DNA from: Candidatus Bathyarchaeota archaeon B24
GTDB lineage: Archaea; Thermoproteota; CALKCG01; B24
Direction of reading: 5' to 3'
DNA length: 64,000 nucleotides
Assembly: GCA_001593865.1 (NCBI GenBank)
Contig: LUCB01000004.1
Span: 26,897 to 90,896 of the forward strand
The notes beneath the pieces were generated by a model that did no database searches, had not been told where the DNA came from, and worked only from the letters and a program-made list of their open reading frames with translations. Both the position numbers and the translations under genes were made by a program. Shown here one piece after another: positions 28,899-37,674 of this stretch (within the stretch, counting starts at the first letter, position 1; each line of letters begins with the position of its first letter).

Positions 28899-30455
28899 GT
28901 GTTAATGCGTTCTAAAGTCTCGGCGAAGAAGCATAGGATCATGAAAGTTGTGCTAGAGCATGGACTACAGATAGAGCCTGAGGCTCTAGAAGAGCTTGAG
29001 AAACTAGAATCTACGGTCTTAGACGACGTGCTGGAGAAGATTCTAGCGAGAGTAGTCGAGAGAAAGGGGTTCATAGTGAGGCTTGACGATTTTAAACCCC
29101 TTCTCAAGCCCGAGGAGAAAGAGAATAAGAAAGAGGCACATGTATCTGTAGCGGTCAGACCTGTATCGGCTAGAGACATAGAGGCAAGAGTCGAAGTGTT
29201 GTTCGACCCCACCGAGAAGCTCTCAGGCGGAGCAAGCGTAGAGGATTTTTACCGGTATTTCAGAAGCCGGTTCGAGAAGCTTAAGAGGATCCTACGTAGG
29301 AGGATGGACGTTAGAGGTAGCATTCCGATCTCCGAGGTTCTGAAGAACCGAGAAAAAAGCCGTGTTAAATTCATAGGTATGGTTACTGAGAAGACTAAAC
29401 GACGGGGTTATAGGTTCCAGATAGAAGACCTTGAAGCATCTATAACCGTCGTGGTGCCTGAAAACGCTGATAGAAAGGTTTTAGATAAAGCCGAGACCGT
29501 CCTACAAGACCAGGTGATCTGTGTATCTGGTGTTAAGCTTTCCAGCGATTTGGTTGTAGCAGACGATCTCATATTTCCAGACGTGCCGGAACACAGGGTT
29601 CAAACGAGCGACGAGGAAGTCTACGCGACGCTTATATCCGACATTCACGTCGGTAGCAAGTTTTTCATGGATAAACAATTTGAACGATTTCTCAGATGGT
29701 TGAACGGTAAGGAGGGAGCTGAGCCCTTTAGAAGGTTGGCGGGTAAGGTTAAGTATCTGCTGGTGTGCGGAGACCTGGTCGATGGCGTCGGTGTCTATCC
29801 CGGTCAGGAAAGAGAGCTAGCTATAGATAACTTGGTACAGCAATATGAACACGTCGCCAGATACTTCAGTATGGTTCCAGACCATATAGAAGTCATCGTT
29901 ATACCTGGAAACCACGACGCCTCTAGGCAGGCGCTTCCTCAACCGGCTATATTCCGGAAGTATGCCGAGCCTCTTTACGGCTTAGATAACGTCAGGGTCC
30001 TAGGTAATCCTTGTCTAGTATCTCTGCACGGGGTTAAAACGCTGATGTACCATGGAAGAAGCCTGGACGATGTACTTACCAATATACATGGCTTAAGCTT
30101 TCAAGAGCCTGACAAGGCTATGGAACTCCTTCTAAAAGTCAGACATCTGGCACCCATGTATGGTCAGAGAACGGCTATAGCTCCTGAAGAGGAAGATTAC
30201 TTAGTTATAGAGGACCTTCCCGCGGTCTTCCACTCAGGGCACGTCCACGTCGCTAGGCACAGATATTATAGAGGTGTTTTGATATCGAACTCAGGTGCAT
30301 GGCAGGAGCAGACGGAGTATCAGAAGAAGAACGGCTTAAAACCCCTACCAGGTGTGGTTCCGATAGTTAACTTGAAAACCCTTCAGCTACTGTACATAGA
30401 TTTTAGGAGACCAAGCCTAGAGGCGATGGCTGAGCCGCCTATAAGCTACCCTTAA
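28899..30455 (+). CDS. polB: DNA polymerase D small subunit DP1
   Basis: LISDIHVGSKFF; LVCGDLVDGVGVYPGQE; VIPGNHDASRQALPQP; FHSGHVHVARH phosphoesterase motifs. Confidence 0.96.
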   Translation: MLMRSKVSAKKHRIMKVVLEHGLQIEPEALEELEKLESTVLDDVLEKILARVVERKGFIVRLDDFKPLLKPEEKENKKEAHVSVAVRPVSARDIEARVEVLFDPTEKLSGGASVEDFYRYFRSRFEKLKRILRRRMDVRGSIPISEVLKNREKSRVKFIGMVTEKTKRRGYRFQIEDLEASITVVVPENADRKVLDKAETVLQDQVICVSGVKLSSDLVVADDLIFPDVPEHRVQTSDEEVYATLISDIHVGSKFFMDKQFERFLRWLNGKEGAEPFRRLAGKVKYLLVCGDLVDGVGVYPGQERELAIDNLVQQYEHVARYFSMVPDHIEVIVIPGNHDASRQALPQPAIFRKYAEPLYGLDNVRVLGNPCLVSLHGVKTLMYHGRSLDDVLTNIHGLSFQEPDKAMELLLKVRHLAPMYGQRTAIAPEEEDYLVIEDLPAVFHSGHVHVARHRYYRGVLISNSGAWQEQTEYQKKNGLKPLPGVVPIVNLKTLQLLYIDFRRPSLEAMAEPPISYP

Positions 30456-31026
30456 CTAAAGAAGGTGGTGGTAGCCCTTTAGCTATTAGCCTGGCGACCC
30501 TAAGAGGCTCCGGGGTTTTACCCAGGAAAGTTATCGCCTTAAGCGTCTGTAAAGCTGTTTCTAGATCTATGCCATAGATAGACAGTACGAGCCTACCGTC
30601 TAGCACAACCTCGACAGGCTCACCCTGCTTTTTTAGTATATTAAACCGTTCACACCAGTCTGTAAACTTAGATTTCAAAGCTTTCAACACGTTAGCCATG
30701 TCGGGTTTACGGTCGAGCACGCAGATAATAGGGTATCCTGTTAAACTATAGACCCCATCGGCATCTATTAGGTTAAAACCGGCGTAGGGAATGCCATGCA
30801 ACAGCACGAGGTCGAGAGGCTTCGACTTGTTTATGAAACTTAAAACCTTCTCTGTGGCATCCAACCCATCGACTTCTATGATATCGATAAAAATCTTCTC
30901 AACAGTATCGTAATGCATCAAGACTCCTACTAGAAACGCCTTGTCTAAAAGACGCCTATCTATCGTGAAAACACCGTCTTCTACAGCCAGCACCCTTAAC
31001 CTTAAGCTCGACCACCTCTCAGACAC
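30439..31026 (-). CDS. DUF99 (UPF0215) family protein, endonuclease V-like fold
   Basis: LRVLAVEDGVF...LVLLHGIPYAGFNLIDADGVYSLTGYPIICVLDRKPD. Confidence 0.85.
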   Translation of the reverse strand: MSERWSSLRLRVLAVEDGVFTIDRRLLDKAFLVGVLMHYDTVEKIFIDIIEVDGLDATEKVLSFINKSKPLDLVLLHGIPYAGFNLIDADGVYSLTGYPIICVLDRKPDMANVLKALKSKFTDWCERFNILKKQGEPVEVVLDGRLVLSIYGIDLETALQTLKAITFLGKTPEPLRVARLIAKGLPPPSLVKGSL

Positions 31027-32252
31027 TTAGGCGAATACTCCAAAACGAAGTTTAACCTTAAGTCTTCGGATAGAAAGCTCCTTAAAGTCTTCATGGGAAT
31101 ATTTAACCGTATTTTCTTTGACCGCCCGTGTCTTCCGAGACTCACGACCTTAGCGTTTATTATACCCAACGCGTCTAACTCCCCTATAAGCCCGCTTATC
31201 CTCCTCTGAGTCAGAGGCTCTAACCCCGTCTCAGAACATAACTCTGTGTAGACCTCATAGATCCCCCCGGTCATCATACGGTTATTCAACCCCCTCCGCT
31301 TTATGGCAAATATGCTAGCTAAGACGAGTTTAGAATGCAACGGAAGGGTTCTTAGAACCTCTAAAACCCGGTCTTCTTCTATCTTCATCTGCGCCATCCT
31401 CACATAGTTTTCATCTATCTTAGTTGCGCCTTCTCTCTCCGCTATCTCGGCTGAAACCCTCAACAAGTCTAAAGCCCTTCTTGCGTCTCCATGCTCAGAA
31501 GCGGCTAAAGCCGCGCACAGCCTTAAAGCCGCCTCATCGAAGGCGCCTGGGTTAAACGCCAACTTAGCCCTATCTAAAAGGATATCGTAAAGCTCTTCCG
31601 CCGTGTAGGGTCTGAAGACAAGTTCCTCCTCGCTGAGGGAGCTTAAAACCCTGGGGTCCAAGTAATCCTTAAACTGAAGGTCGTTAGATATTCCTATTAT
31701 CACGAGCTTTCCATACTCGGACTCCTCGTTAACCCTTGTTAGCCTGTATAGGAGGTCGTCGCCGTACTTTCTAACCAAGACGTCAAGCTCGTCCAAGACT
31801 ATTATAAGTATGGCCCCCAGGGACTTTAAGCCGTTTTTAAACCTTTCAAAAACTTCACCTTTCGACAATCCTGTGAACGGAACCTTAACTCCAACGCTAT
31901 CGCATAAATAAGTCAAAATTCTATAATCAGTACCCACAGTTCTACAATTTATAAAGCAAACTTTTAATGGATTATTCACCTCGACGCTTTTTCTAGATAA
32001 ATGTTTAAGGACATACCTTGTAACAGCTGTTTTACCCGTGCCGGGTTTTCCATAGATGAAAATGTTAGAACATCTATAACCCCTCAGGGTTGGAGCCAGT
32101 ATAAGTCCAAGTTTAGTTATCTGTTCCCCCCTATGCGGGAGATACTCAGGGACATAATCATGTCTGAGACATTCTCTATTCTTAAAGATGGAAGACCCCT
32201 GAATGTACCTATCGAAGATGCTTGAAAGAGGGTTTTTCTCCAGGGACTTCAC
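31002..32252 (-). CDS. cdc6: Orc1/Cdc6 replication initiator (GTG start)
   Basis: IFIYGKPGTGKTAVTRYVL Walker A; LIIVLDELDVL Walker B; C-terminal winged helix. Confidence 0.96.
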   Translation of the reverse strand: MKSLEKNPLSSIFDRYIQGSSIFKNRECLRHDYVPEYLPHRGEQITKLGLILAPTLRGYRCSNIFIYGKPGTGKTAVTRYVLKHLSRKSVEVNNPLKVCFINCRTVGTDYRILTYLCDSVGVKVPFTGLSKGEVFERFKNGLKSLGAILIIVLDELDVLVRKYGDDLLYRLTRVNEESEYGKLVIIGISNDLQFKDYLDPRVLSSLSEEELVFRPYTAEELYDILLDRAKLAFNPGAFDEAALRLCAALAASEHGDARRALDLLRVSAEIAEREGATKIDENYVRMAQMKIEEDRVLEVLRTLPLHSKLVLASIFAIKRRGLNNRMMTGGIYEVYTELCSETGLEPLTQRRISGLIGELDALGIINAKVVSLGRHGRSKKIRLNIPMKTLRSFLSEDLRLNFVLEYSPKCLRGGRA

Positions 32253-32276
32253 CTATATTTCAACTGGAGAAAAATA
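32243..32276 (-). promoter_or_regulatory. ORB-like element 1 (over the cdc6 start)
   Basis: Minus strand TTTTCTCCAGTTGAAATATAGGTGAAGTC; aligns with the two elements below. Confidence 0.65.
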
Positions 32277-32512
32277 CGATAAAAACTTACTAGTAAAAGA
32301 GTTTGTATCTATAATGTTTAATATTTGTACTACCCCTACCCCATCGCTTCCTCTGGATCACAGGTTTCGCATCACGTGAAGTCCTGTGAAGCTTTGTTAA
32401 ACCTATATGTTAAAAAGATTAGAGTAAAAGATTTTTATAATTCAATTTTTCAATAAAAATGGGAGAGTATATTTATCATAATATAAATATAATATGGAGA
32501 AATTACATATCT

Positions 32513-32542
32513 TCCTTTTCCAGTTGAAATAAAGGGGTCCCT
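32513..32542 (+). promoter_or_regulatory. ORB-like element 2
   Basis: TCCTTTTCCAGTTGAAATAAAGGGGTCCCT: dyad half plus G-string typical of archaeal ORBs. Confidence 0.8.
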
Positions 32543-32686
32543 CTCTAGCCTCTCTAAGTCGTTTAAGACCATGGATCATGTTCTCAGAGACTTTCTCAAG
32601 TGAACTTTCCATAGGAAATGATCACCTTTTCTGTTAATTTTCCATACGCTTCATCGAGGAAAGATATCTTTTTATAGTGAATGTTT

Positions 32687-32710
32687 GACCCCTCGATTTC
32701 CACTGGAGAT
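32687..32710 (-). promoter_or_regulatory. ORB-like element 3
   Basis: Minus strand ATCTCCAGTGGAAATCGAGGGGTC; inverted relative to ORB 2. Confidence 0.8.
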
Positions 32711-32883
32711 CTTAAAGAAACGAACTCTTTCCTTAGTTTTTAATCTCAGGAAATTTGTGAACTTGTAGAGAAGAAAAAATAGGAGATTTTAGAGATTTCA
32801 CGTTTTAAACTTGTTTTTCTGGTTTTCTTTTCTCAAGTTCTCACACTAACTTTTTAACCTCCGGCTTGTGAATCTATGTGTAG

Positions 32884-33303
32884 ATGCCTAAGTCTAAACT
32901 GCGTTTCGAGACCGAGGATGAGTCAGGTGTAAAACTAACTATTACCTTAGAGGGGAACATCTCTAGAGAGAAGGTGCTTCAAGTTTTAGATTTAGTCGAG
33001 CTTATGGGTGGCTTATCCGGCAATTCTAAACGTATTAAAAGCTTCGAAGGCTCCACTAAGCTTGAGAAAATCAAAAAGCTTATAGTTGAGAGACTTCCAG
33101 TGGGGTGGTTCTCATCGAGAGATGTCCAAGCTGAGTATGAAGAACTTTATGGAGAGCCGATACGGCTAAGTACGGTTTCGACCTATCTCCAACGACTTCA
33201 CAGCAGTGGTTTCCTCTTGAGGTCTGGTTCTAGAGCCATGAGAACGTACAAGCTTAACAGTATGAGTGTTTCCGATGTCTCAGGCTCTTCCCGTCCACGG
33301 TAA
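32884..33303 (+). CDS. Uncharacterised winged-helix protein flanking the origin
   Basis: C-terminal wHTH-like LPVGWFSSRDVQAEYEELYGEPIRLSTVSTYLQRLHSSGFLLRSGSRAMRTYKL. Confidence 0.65.
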   Translation: MPKSKLRFETEDESGVKLTITLEGNISREKVLQVLDLVELMGGLSGNSKRIKSFEGSTKLEKIKKLIVERLPVGWFSSRDVQAEYEELYGEPIRLSTVSTYLQRLHSSGFLLRSGSRAMRTYKLNSMSVSDVSGSSRPR

Positions 33304-33316
33304 GCTTTCATGCTTT

Positions 33317-33901
33317 CTACATCTGTTTTCTCAATATAGTCGTTATAAGGTCGATCTTAGTTATGATCCCAGAGATTTTTCCATCCTTCATTACGAGAAC
33401 CGCAGGCACACCTCGAGAGAATATGTATAGAAGCTCTTGGATACTCGTGTTAGGAGCTACCTGGGGAAAAGGGTTCTCCATTATGTTTCGAATGCGTTTC
33501 TCCGAAAACCTTCGGAAGTTCCTCTCCCTGATGAGATAGTTTATCAGGGTCGACTCCTGAAGAGCCCCTATAGGCACCCCTTCTTCATCGACTACTGGAA
33601 GCTGTGAAATATCGTACTTCTCCATAAGTTCCACAGCTACCTTAACAGGCTGGCTTGCTTTCACCGTTATGACGGGTTTATGCATGATCTGCTCAGCTGT
33701 CACCTTACCCTTTACCGACAACCCCTCGATAACCCTCATAATCTTTCTCACGGTCGAAAGCCTAGGATCTATATTACCTCTCTCTATCCTAGAGATCAGA
33801 GATTGGCTTAGACCAGCTCTTCTAGCCAATTCCTTCTGAGTAAGTCCTACGGCTTTCCTAAGCCGTCTAATGACGTTGCCGTCAGGTATCACATGAGACA
33901 T
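33317..33901 (-). CDS. XRE-type HTH plus tandem CBS-domain regulator
   Basis: LRKAVGLTQKELARRAGLSQSLISRIERGNIDPRLSTVRKI; two CBS domains. Confidence 0.92.
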   Translation of the reverse strand: MSHVIPDGNVIRRLRKAVGLTQKELARRAGLSQSLISRIERGNIDPRLSTVRKIMRVIEGLSVKGKVTAEQIMHKPVITVKASQPVKVAVELMEKYDISQLPVVDEEGVPIGALQESTLINYLIRERNFRRFSEKRIRNIMENPFPQVAPNTSIQELLYIFSRGVPAVLVMKDGKISGIITKIDLITTILRKQM

Positions 33902-33990
33902 GATATCTTTACTCCTAGGTTAGGAGTTTCAAATTAAGAAATAAACCGGTCTTTAAAATATGTTTTTATGTAAATAAATTTTGGGAGGGG

Positions 33991-34956
33991 TCACCACCAA
34001 GGTTTAACCTCTGGAGGCTCAACCTCTAATAGAGGTTTAAGGTATGTCACCGCTTGTCTTACACCCGAGTCTCTGCTCATGCATGGGTCTTCATGCTCGA
34101 CCGATAGGACATAGTCGTAGCCTATCTCGAGCAGAGCCGTTATAATGCGTTTCCAAGGCATCTCACCCCAGCCGACGGTTCTAAATCTAAATCCTCTAGC
34201 CGCCTTATTCCAAGGTCCGGTCGCCAATACACCAGACGCTAAAACCGTGTGATAGACTCTTTCGGAGTCTTTTGCATGGCAGTGGAAGATCCTATCTTTA
34301 ACCTCGTATATGAACTGCACAGGGTCCATGCCTTGCCATAGGAGATGACTTGGATCATAGTTAAACCCCGCAGATGGATGTCCTCCGGAAACCTCTACAA
34401 GCCTCTTAGCCGTCTCCAGGTTGTAGTTCATCTCCTGCGGATGAGTTTCATAAGCTATTTTAACGCCATGGTCCTTGGCGTAGTCTAAGATCGGAAGCCA
34501 CCTTTCCTTGAAGAGGTCCCAATAGCTTTCCCAGATCCTCTCGTTCGCAGGTGGGAATATATACCATTTAGCCCAGTCTGGACATCCTGTGAAGGAGTTA
34601 ACGACAGGGACATCTAACGCCGAGGCAGCTTCGATCGTCTTCTTAAGCCTCTCGACACCATAGCGAACCTTCTCCTCAGGAGACCCCTTAAACCATTCAT
34701 CCGTACTCTCATCTAACGGCCCCAGTATAAGCTGTCCCTCGAGATGATTGCTTAAAGCCGAAATGATTAAACCGTATTTCTCAACTGTTTTCTTATACCC
34801 CGACGCTCCACCTGCGAGGATCTTATCTATGTCTATATGGGTGCTTCCCTTCCATGCCGCTATCTCGACGGCTTCATAACCAAGCTTTGAGATGAATTTG
34901 AGAACCTCTTCGAAGGGTCTGTCGTTATACAGGACTGTAAATATCCCAACTTTCAT
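33991..34956 (-). CDS. Sugar phosphate isomerase/epimerase (AP endonuclease 2 TIM barrel)
   Basis: LGYEAVEIAAWKGS; GFNYDPSHLLWQGMDPVQFI; HCHAKD. Confidence 0.88.
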   Translation of the reverse strand: MKVGIFTVLYNDRPFEEVLKFISKLGYEAVEIAAWKGSTHIDIDKILAGGASGYKKTVEKYGLIISALSNHLEGQLILGPLDESTDEWFKGSPEEKVRYGVERLKKTIEAASALDVPVVNSFTGCPDWAKWYIFPPANERIWESYWDLFKERWLPILDYAKDHGVKIAYETHPQEMNYNLETAKRLVEVSGGHPSAGFNYDPSHLLWQGMDPVQFIYEVKDRIFHCHAKDSERVYHTVLASGVLATGPWNKAARGFRFRTVGWGEMPWKRIITALLEIGYDYVLSVEHEDPCMSRDSGVRQAVTYLKPLLEVEPPEVKPWW

Positions 34957-35061
34957 AAGCCATCTAGCTAATATTTAGCAGATTTAGAGTTTTTAGGTTT
35001 ACCCTGTCTTGGCTTAGACTTTTAAATTTGAACACACTCTTTTTCTAAAACGGAGGTTTTT

Positions 35062-36261
35062 ATGAGTGAAGAGGTAGGTTTCGTTACGATGGCTAAAGTC
35101 GAGCGTAGGATACGGGAGCTCCCAAGGGTTGGCGTCGGGCTTCTGGGCTATGCCTTCATGGGTAAAGCGCATACTCACGCGTGGAAGTCTATACCGACGT
35201 ATTTCTGGCCTCCACCGGCGATACCCCGCTTAGTGGCGATCTGCGGTAGAAGACTGGAGGGTGTGTCCGAAGCCGCTAGACGATACGGTTACGAGAGGTA
35301 CTACACGGATTGGCATAAGCTTGTCGAGGATCCGGATGTCGAGGTATTCGACAACTGCGGTCCTAACAACGTTCACGCGGAACCTTGTATAGCCGCAGCC
35401 GAAGCCGGTAAACATGTGATATGCGAGAAGCCCTTGGCTAGAAACAGCAGAGAGGCCAAGATGATGCTAGATGCCGTGAGGAAAGCCGGTGTTAAACACA
35501 TGTGTGCATACAACTACCGGTTTGTACCGGCGGTCAGGTTGGCTAAGAAGCTTATCGAAGAAGGCCTTGTCGGCCGGATATACCATTTCAGAGCGCGATA
35601 TCTTCAAGAGTGGATCATGGATCCTAACTTCCCCCTGGTCTGGCGTTTAAGAAAAGACCTAGCCGGCTCAGGTCCGTTAGGTGATTTAGGCTCGCATATA
35701 ATAGACCTCGCCAGGTTTCTGGTCGGCGATATTAGGGCTGTGTCCGCGGTCACACGTACGTTCATAAAGGAAAGACCACTGCCTGAGGATCCCTCTAAAA
35801 AGGGGCTTGTGACAGTCGAAGACGCCTTCGCAGCAGTAGTAGAGTTTGAGAACGGAGCGATAGGGACGCTTGAGGCAACGAGATTTGCAGGGGGACGTAA
35901 AAACTACAACTCTTTCGAGATAAACGGTGAGAAAGCCTCTATAGAGTTCAACCTTGAGCGTCTGAACGAACTCCGAGTGTACTGGCGGGAAGAGCCTGTG
36001 AAGGATATCATGGGCTGGCATGAAGTCTTGGTGACCGAGAGCTACCACCCGTTCTATAAATACTATTGGCCGCATGGACACATAGGCGGATGGGAGGATA
36101 CCTTCAAGAACGAGCTCTACCACTTCTTGGACTGCGTCGTTAACGATAAACCCATAGAACCCTACGCCGCTACATTCGAAGATGGCTGGAAGGTAGATGT
36201 AATCTGCGACGCCATCCTCGAATCCGCTGAAAAGGGTAAACGCGTCGAAATCCGATATTGA
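35062..36261 (+). CDS. Gfo/Idh/MocA-family oxidoreductase
   Basis: VGLLGYAFMGKAHTHAW; GKHVICEKPLA; GDLGSHIIDLARFL. Confidence 0.92.
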   Translation: MSEEVGFVTMAKVERRIRELPRVGVGLLGYAFMGKAHTHAWKSIPTYFWPPPAIPRLVAICGRRLEGVSEAARRYGYERYYTDWHKLVEDPDVEVFDNCGPNNVHAEPCIAAAEAGKHVICEKPLARNSREAKMMLDAVRKAGVKHMCAYNYRFVPAVRLAKKLIEEGLVGRIYHFRARYLQEWIMDPNFPLVWRLRKDLAGSGPLGDLGSHIIDLARFLVGDIRAVSAVTRTFIKERPLPEDPSKKGLVTVEDAFAAVVEFENGAIGTLEATRFAGGRKNYNSFEINGEKASIEFNLERLNELRVYWREEPVKDIMGWHEVLVTESYHPFYKYYWPHGHIGGWEDTFKNELYHFLDCVVNDKPIEPYAATFEDGWKVDVICDAILESAEKGKRVEIRY

Positions 36262-36338
36262 TCCACCTCCCCTATTATTTTTAAAGCAACTTTGAAAAAT
36301 TTAATGTTTTTAAGGAAGCTCTGAAGTTTCCTAAGATC

Positions 36339-37271
36339 GTGGAGGTTAGAAAGGCGCAGTTAAGCTCGGGCACGTTATTTGTATCCCTTCCGAAGGCTTG
36401 GGTTGTGCGTCATGGTCTAGGTAAGGGTTCACCTATATTTATGGAGGAGCGGGAGGACGGGGCTCTGGTTCTTTATCCTTTCGGTAAGGTTAAGTATACC
36501 CCTAAAAGCACCGTGGTACTGGTGTCTCCGGACATGGAGAAAGAGATCACTAGCAAGTATTGGCTTGGGTATGACTCGATAGTCATACGTTCTCCAACCG
36601 GTAAAATCAGCTTAGCCGAGAGAGAACGGATTAAAAACTTGGTTAGACGATTCATAGGTTTAGAAATAGTGGAGGAGAACGCATCGTCGATAGAGCTACA
36701 TTGTTTCATAGAGGCCTCCTCGGTTCCGCCTAAGAAGATCCTTAGAAGAGAGCATCTGTTGACCGCCGCTATGCTTAGGGATTTGAAGGAAGCATCCCTA
36801 GGCGACGAAATGCTTCTTAAATCCATAGTCGCTAGAGACGATGAAGTCGATAAACTTTACTTTCTTCTGGTCAGGGTCTTAAGGATAGCTATTCAAAACC
36901 CAGTGCTCAGTAGCGAGCTTAAGGTCTCTCCCCTAGACTGTATGGATTACCGTTTAGTAGCTTGCTTCATAGAATCGATAGCCGACTCTGTAGCCTCTAT
37001 GGCTGACAGCCTTCTAAGACACGTTGATTCTCCGAAGATTTACCTAGAAAGATTCCGGTCGCTTTTGACGATACTCTCCGAAATTTACGAGAAGGCTATG
37101 GAGGCCTTCTTGGCTAAGGATTTCAAAAGAGCGGAGCTTGCTAGAGCGAGACGAGAGGTCTTCGATTCGAGGCTTTCCTCAGAAGACCTCGGAGATATCG
37201 GGTTTTTATCCTCTGAGCTTGTCAGGATAGCCGATATAGCCGTCGATATCGCTGACCTAGTCATTCCTTAA
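36339..37271 (+). CDS. AbrB-like plus PhoU-like domain regulator
   Basis: VRKAQLSSGTLFVSLPKAWVVRHGLGKGSPIFMEE; PhoU-like helical C-terminus. Confidence 0.75.
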   Translation: MEVRKAQLSSGTLFVSLPKAWVVRHGLGKGSPIFMEEREDGALVLYPFGKVKYTPKSTVVLVSPDMEKEITSKYWLGYDSIVIRSPTGKISLAERERIKNLVRRFIGLEIVEENASSIELHCFIEASSVPPKKILRREHLLTAAMLRDLKEASLGDEMLLKSIVARDDEVDKLYFLLVRVLRIAIQNPVLSSELKVSPLDCMDYRLVACFIESIADSVASMADSLLRHVDSPKIYLERFRSLLTILSEIYEKAMEAFLAKDFKRAELARARREVFDSRLSSEDLGDIGFLSSELVRIADIAVDIADLVIP

Positions 37272-37674
37272 CTAAACCTAGGTATTCCCCGCCGTCAACC
37301 TCGATTTTCGACAGTCCTCTCAAGTAAAAAACTGGGATCCCCTCTCTTCTTAGTCTTCTCCTAAGGTCTAAGTCGTTAGTAGCTACCGGTAGTTTCATCC
37401 TAGTCGCTAAGTCTAGTATAAGGTCGTCTACGTCGGCGTCTACGCGGGTCTTTAAAACATGAGTTCTAGTTTTGGCTAGAAGCTGGATAAGTAATCTGGC
37501 GTAGCGGCTTCGTTCGTCACTTCCCTTAGATATCCGTTTAATCTCGTCGTAAACGGGTTTTAGGATCACAAGTTCAACCCTCGAATTTAAAAGTCTCTCC
37601 AAGCCCTCTACAAAGTCAACTCTTCTTCTTATGCATTCTAGAAGGAAACTCGTATCCGCTATCACCTTGATGGT
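37261..37674 (-). CDS. PIN-domain protein (Fcf1/Utp24-like)
   Basis: VIADTSFLLECIRRRVDFVEGLERLL...DADVDDLILDLATRMKLPVATNDLDLRRRLRREGIPVFYLR; probable start at or near 37674, so the ORF-track extension is likely artificial; follows aIF2-gamma. Confidence 0.78.
   Translation of the reverse strand, partial: TIKVIADTSFLLECIRRRVDFVEGLERLLNSRVELVILKPVYDEIKRISKGSDERSRYARLLIQLLAKTRTHVLKTRVDADVDDLILDLATRMKLPVATNDLDLRRRLRREGIPVFYLRGLSKIEVDGGEYLGLVKE

Larger units (their letters stand above)
32253..32883. other. Predicted chromosomal replication origin (oriC)
   Basis: Orc1/Cdc6 adjacency, three ORB-like elements, AT-rich tract at about 32390-32512, long non-coding gap in an otherwise dense window. Confidence 0.85.

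Noticed and set aside
32590-32610. TTTCTCAAGTGAACTTTCC as a fourth ORB
   Set aside because: Core CCAGT[TG]GAAA not preserved and no G-string
33108-33121. TTCCAGTGGGGTGG resembling an ORB/G-string
   Set aside because: Lies inside the wHTH coding sequence (LPVGW codons), lacks the GAAA half of the dyad; likely coincidence
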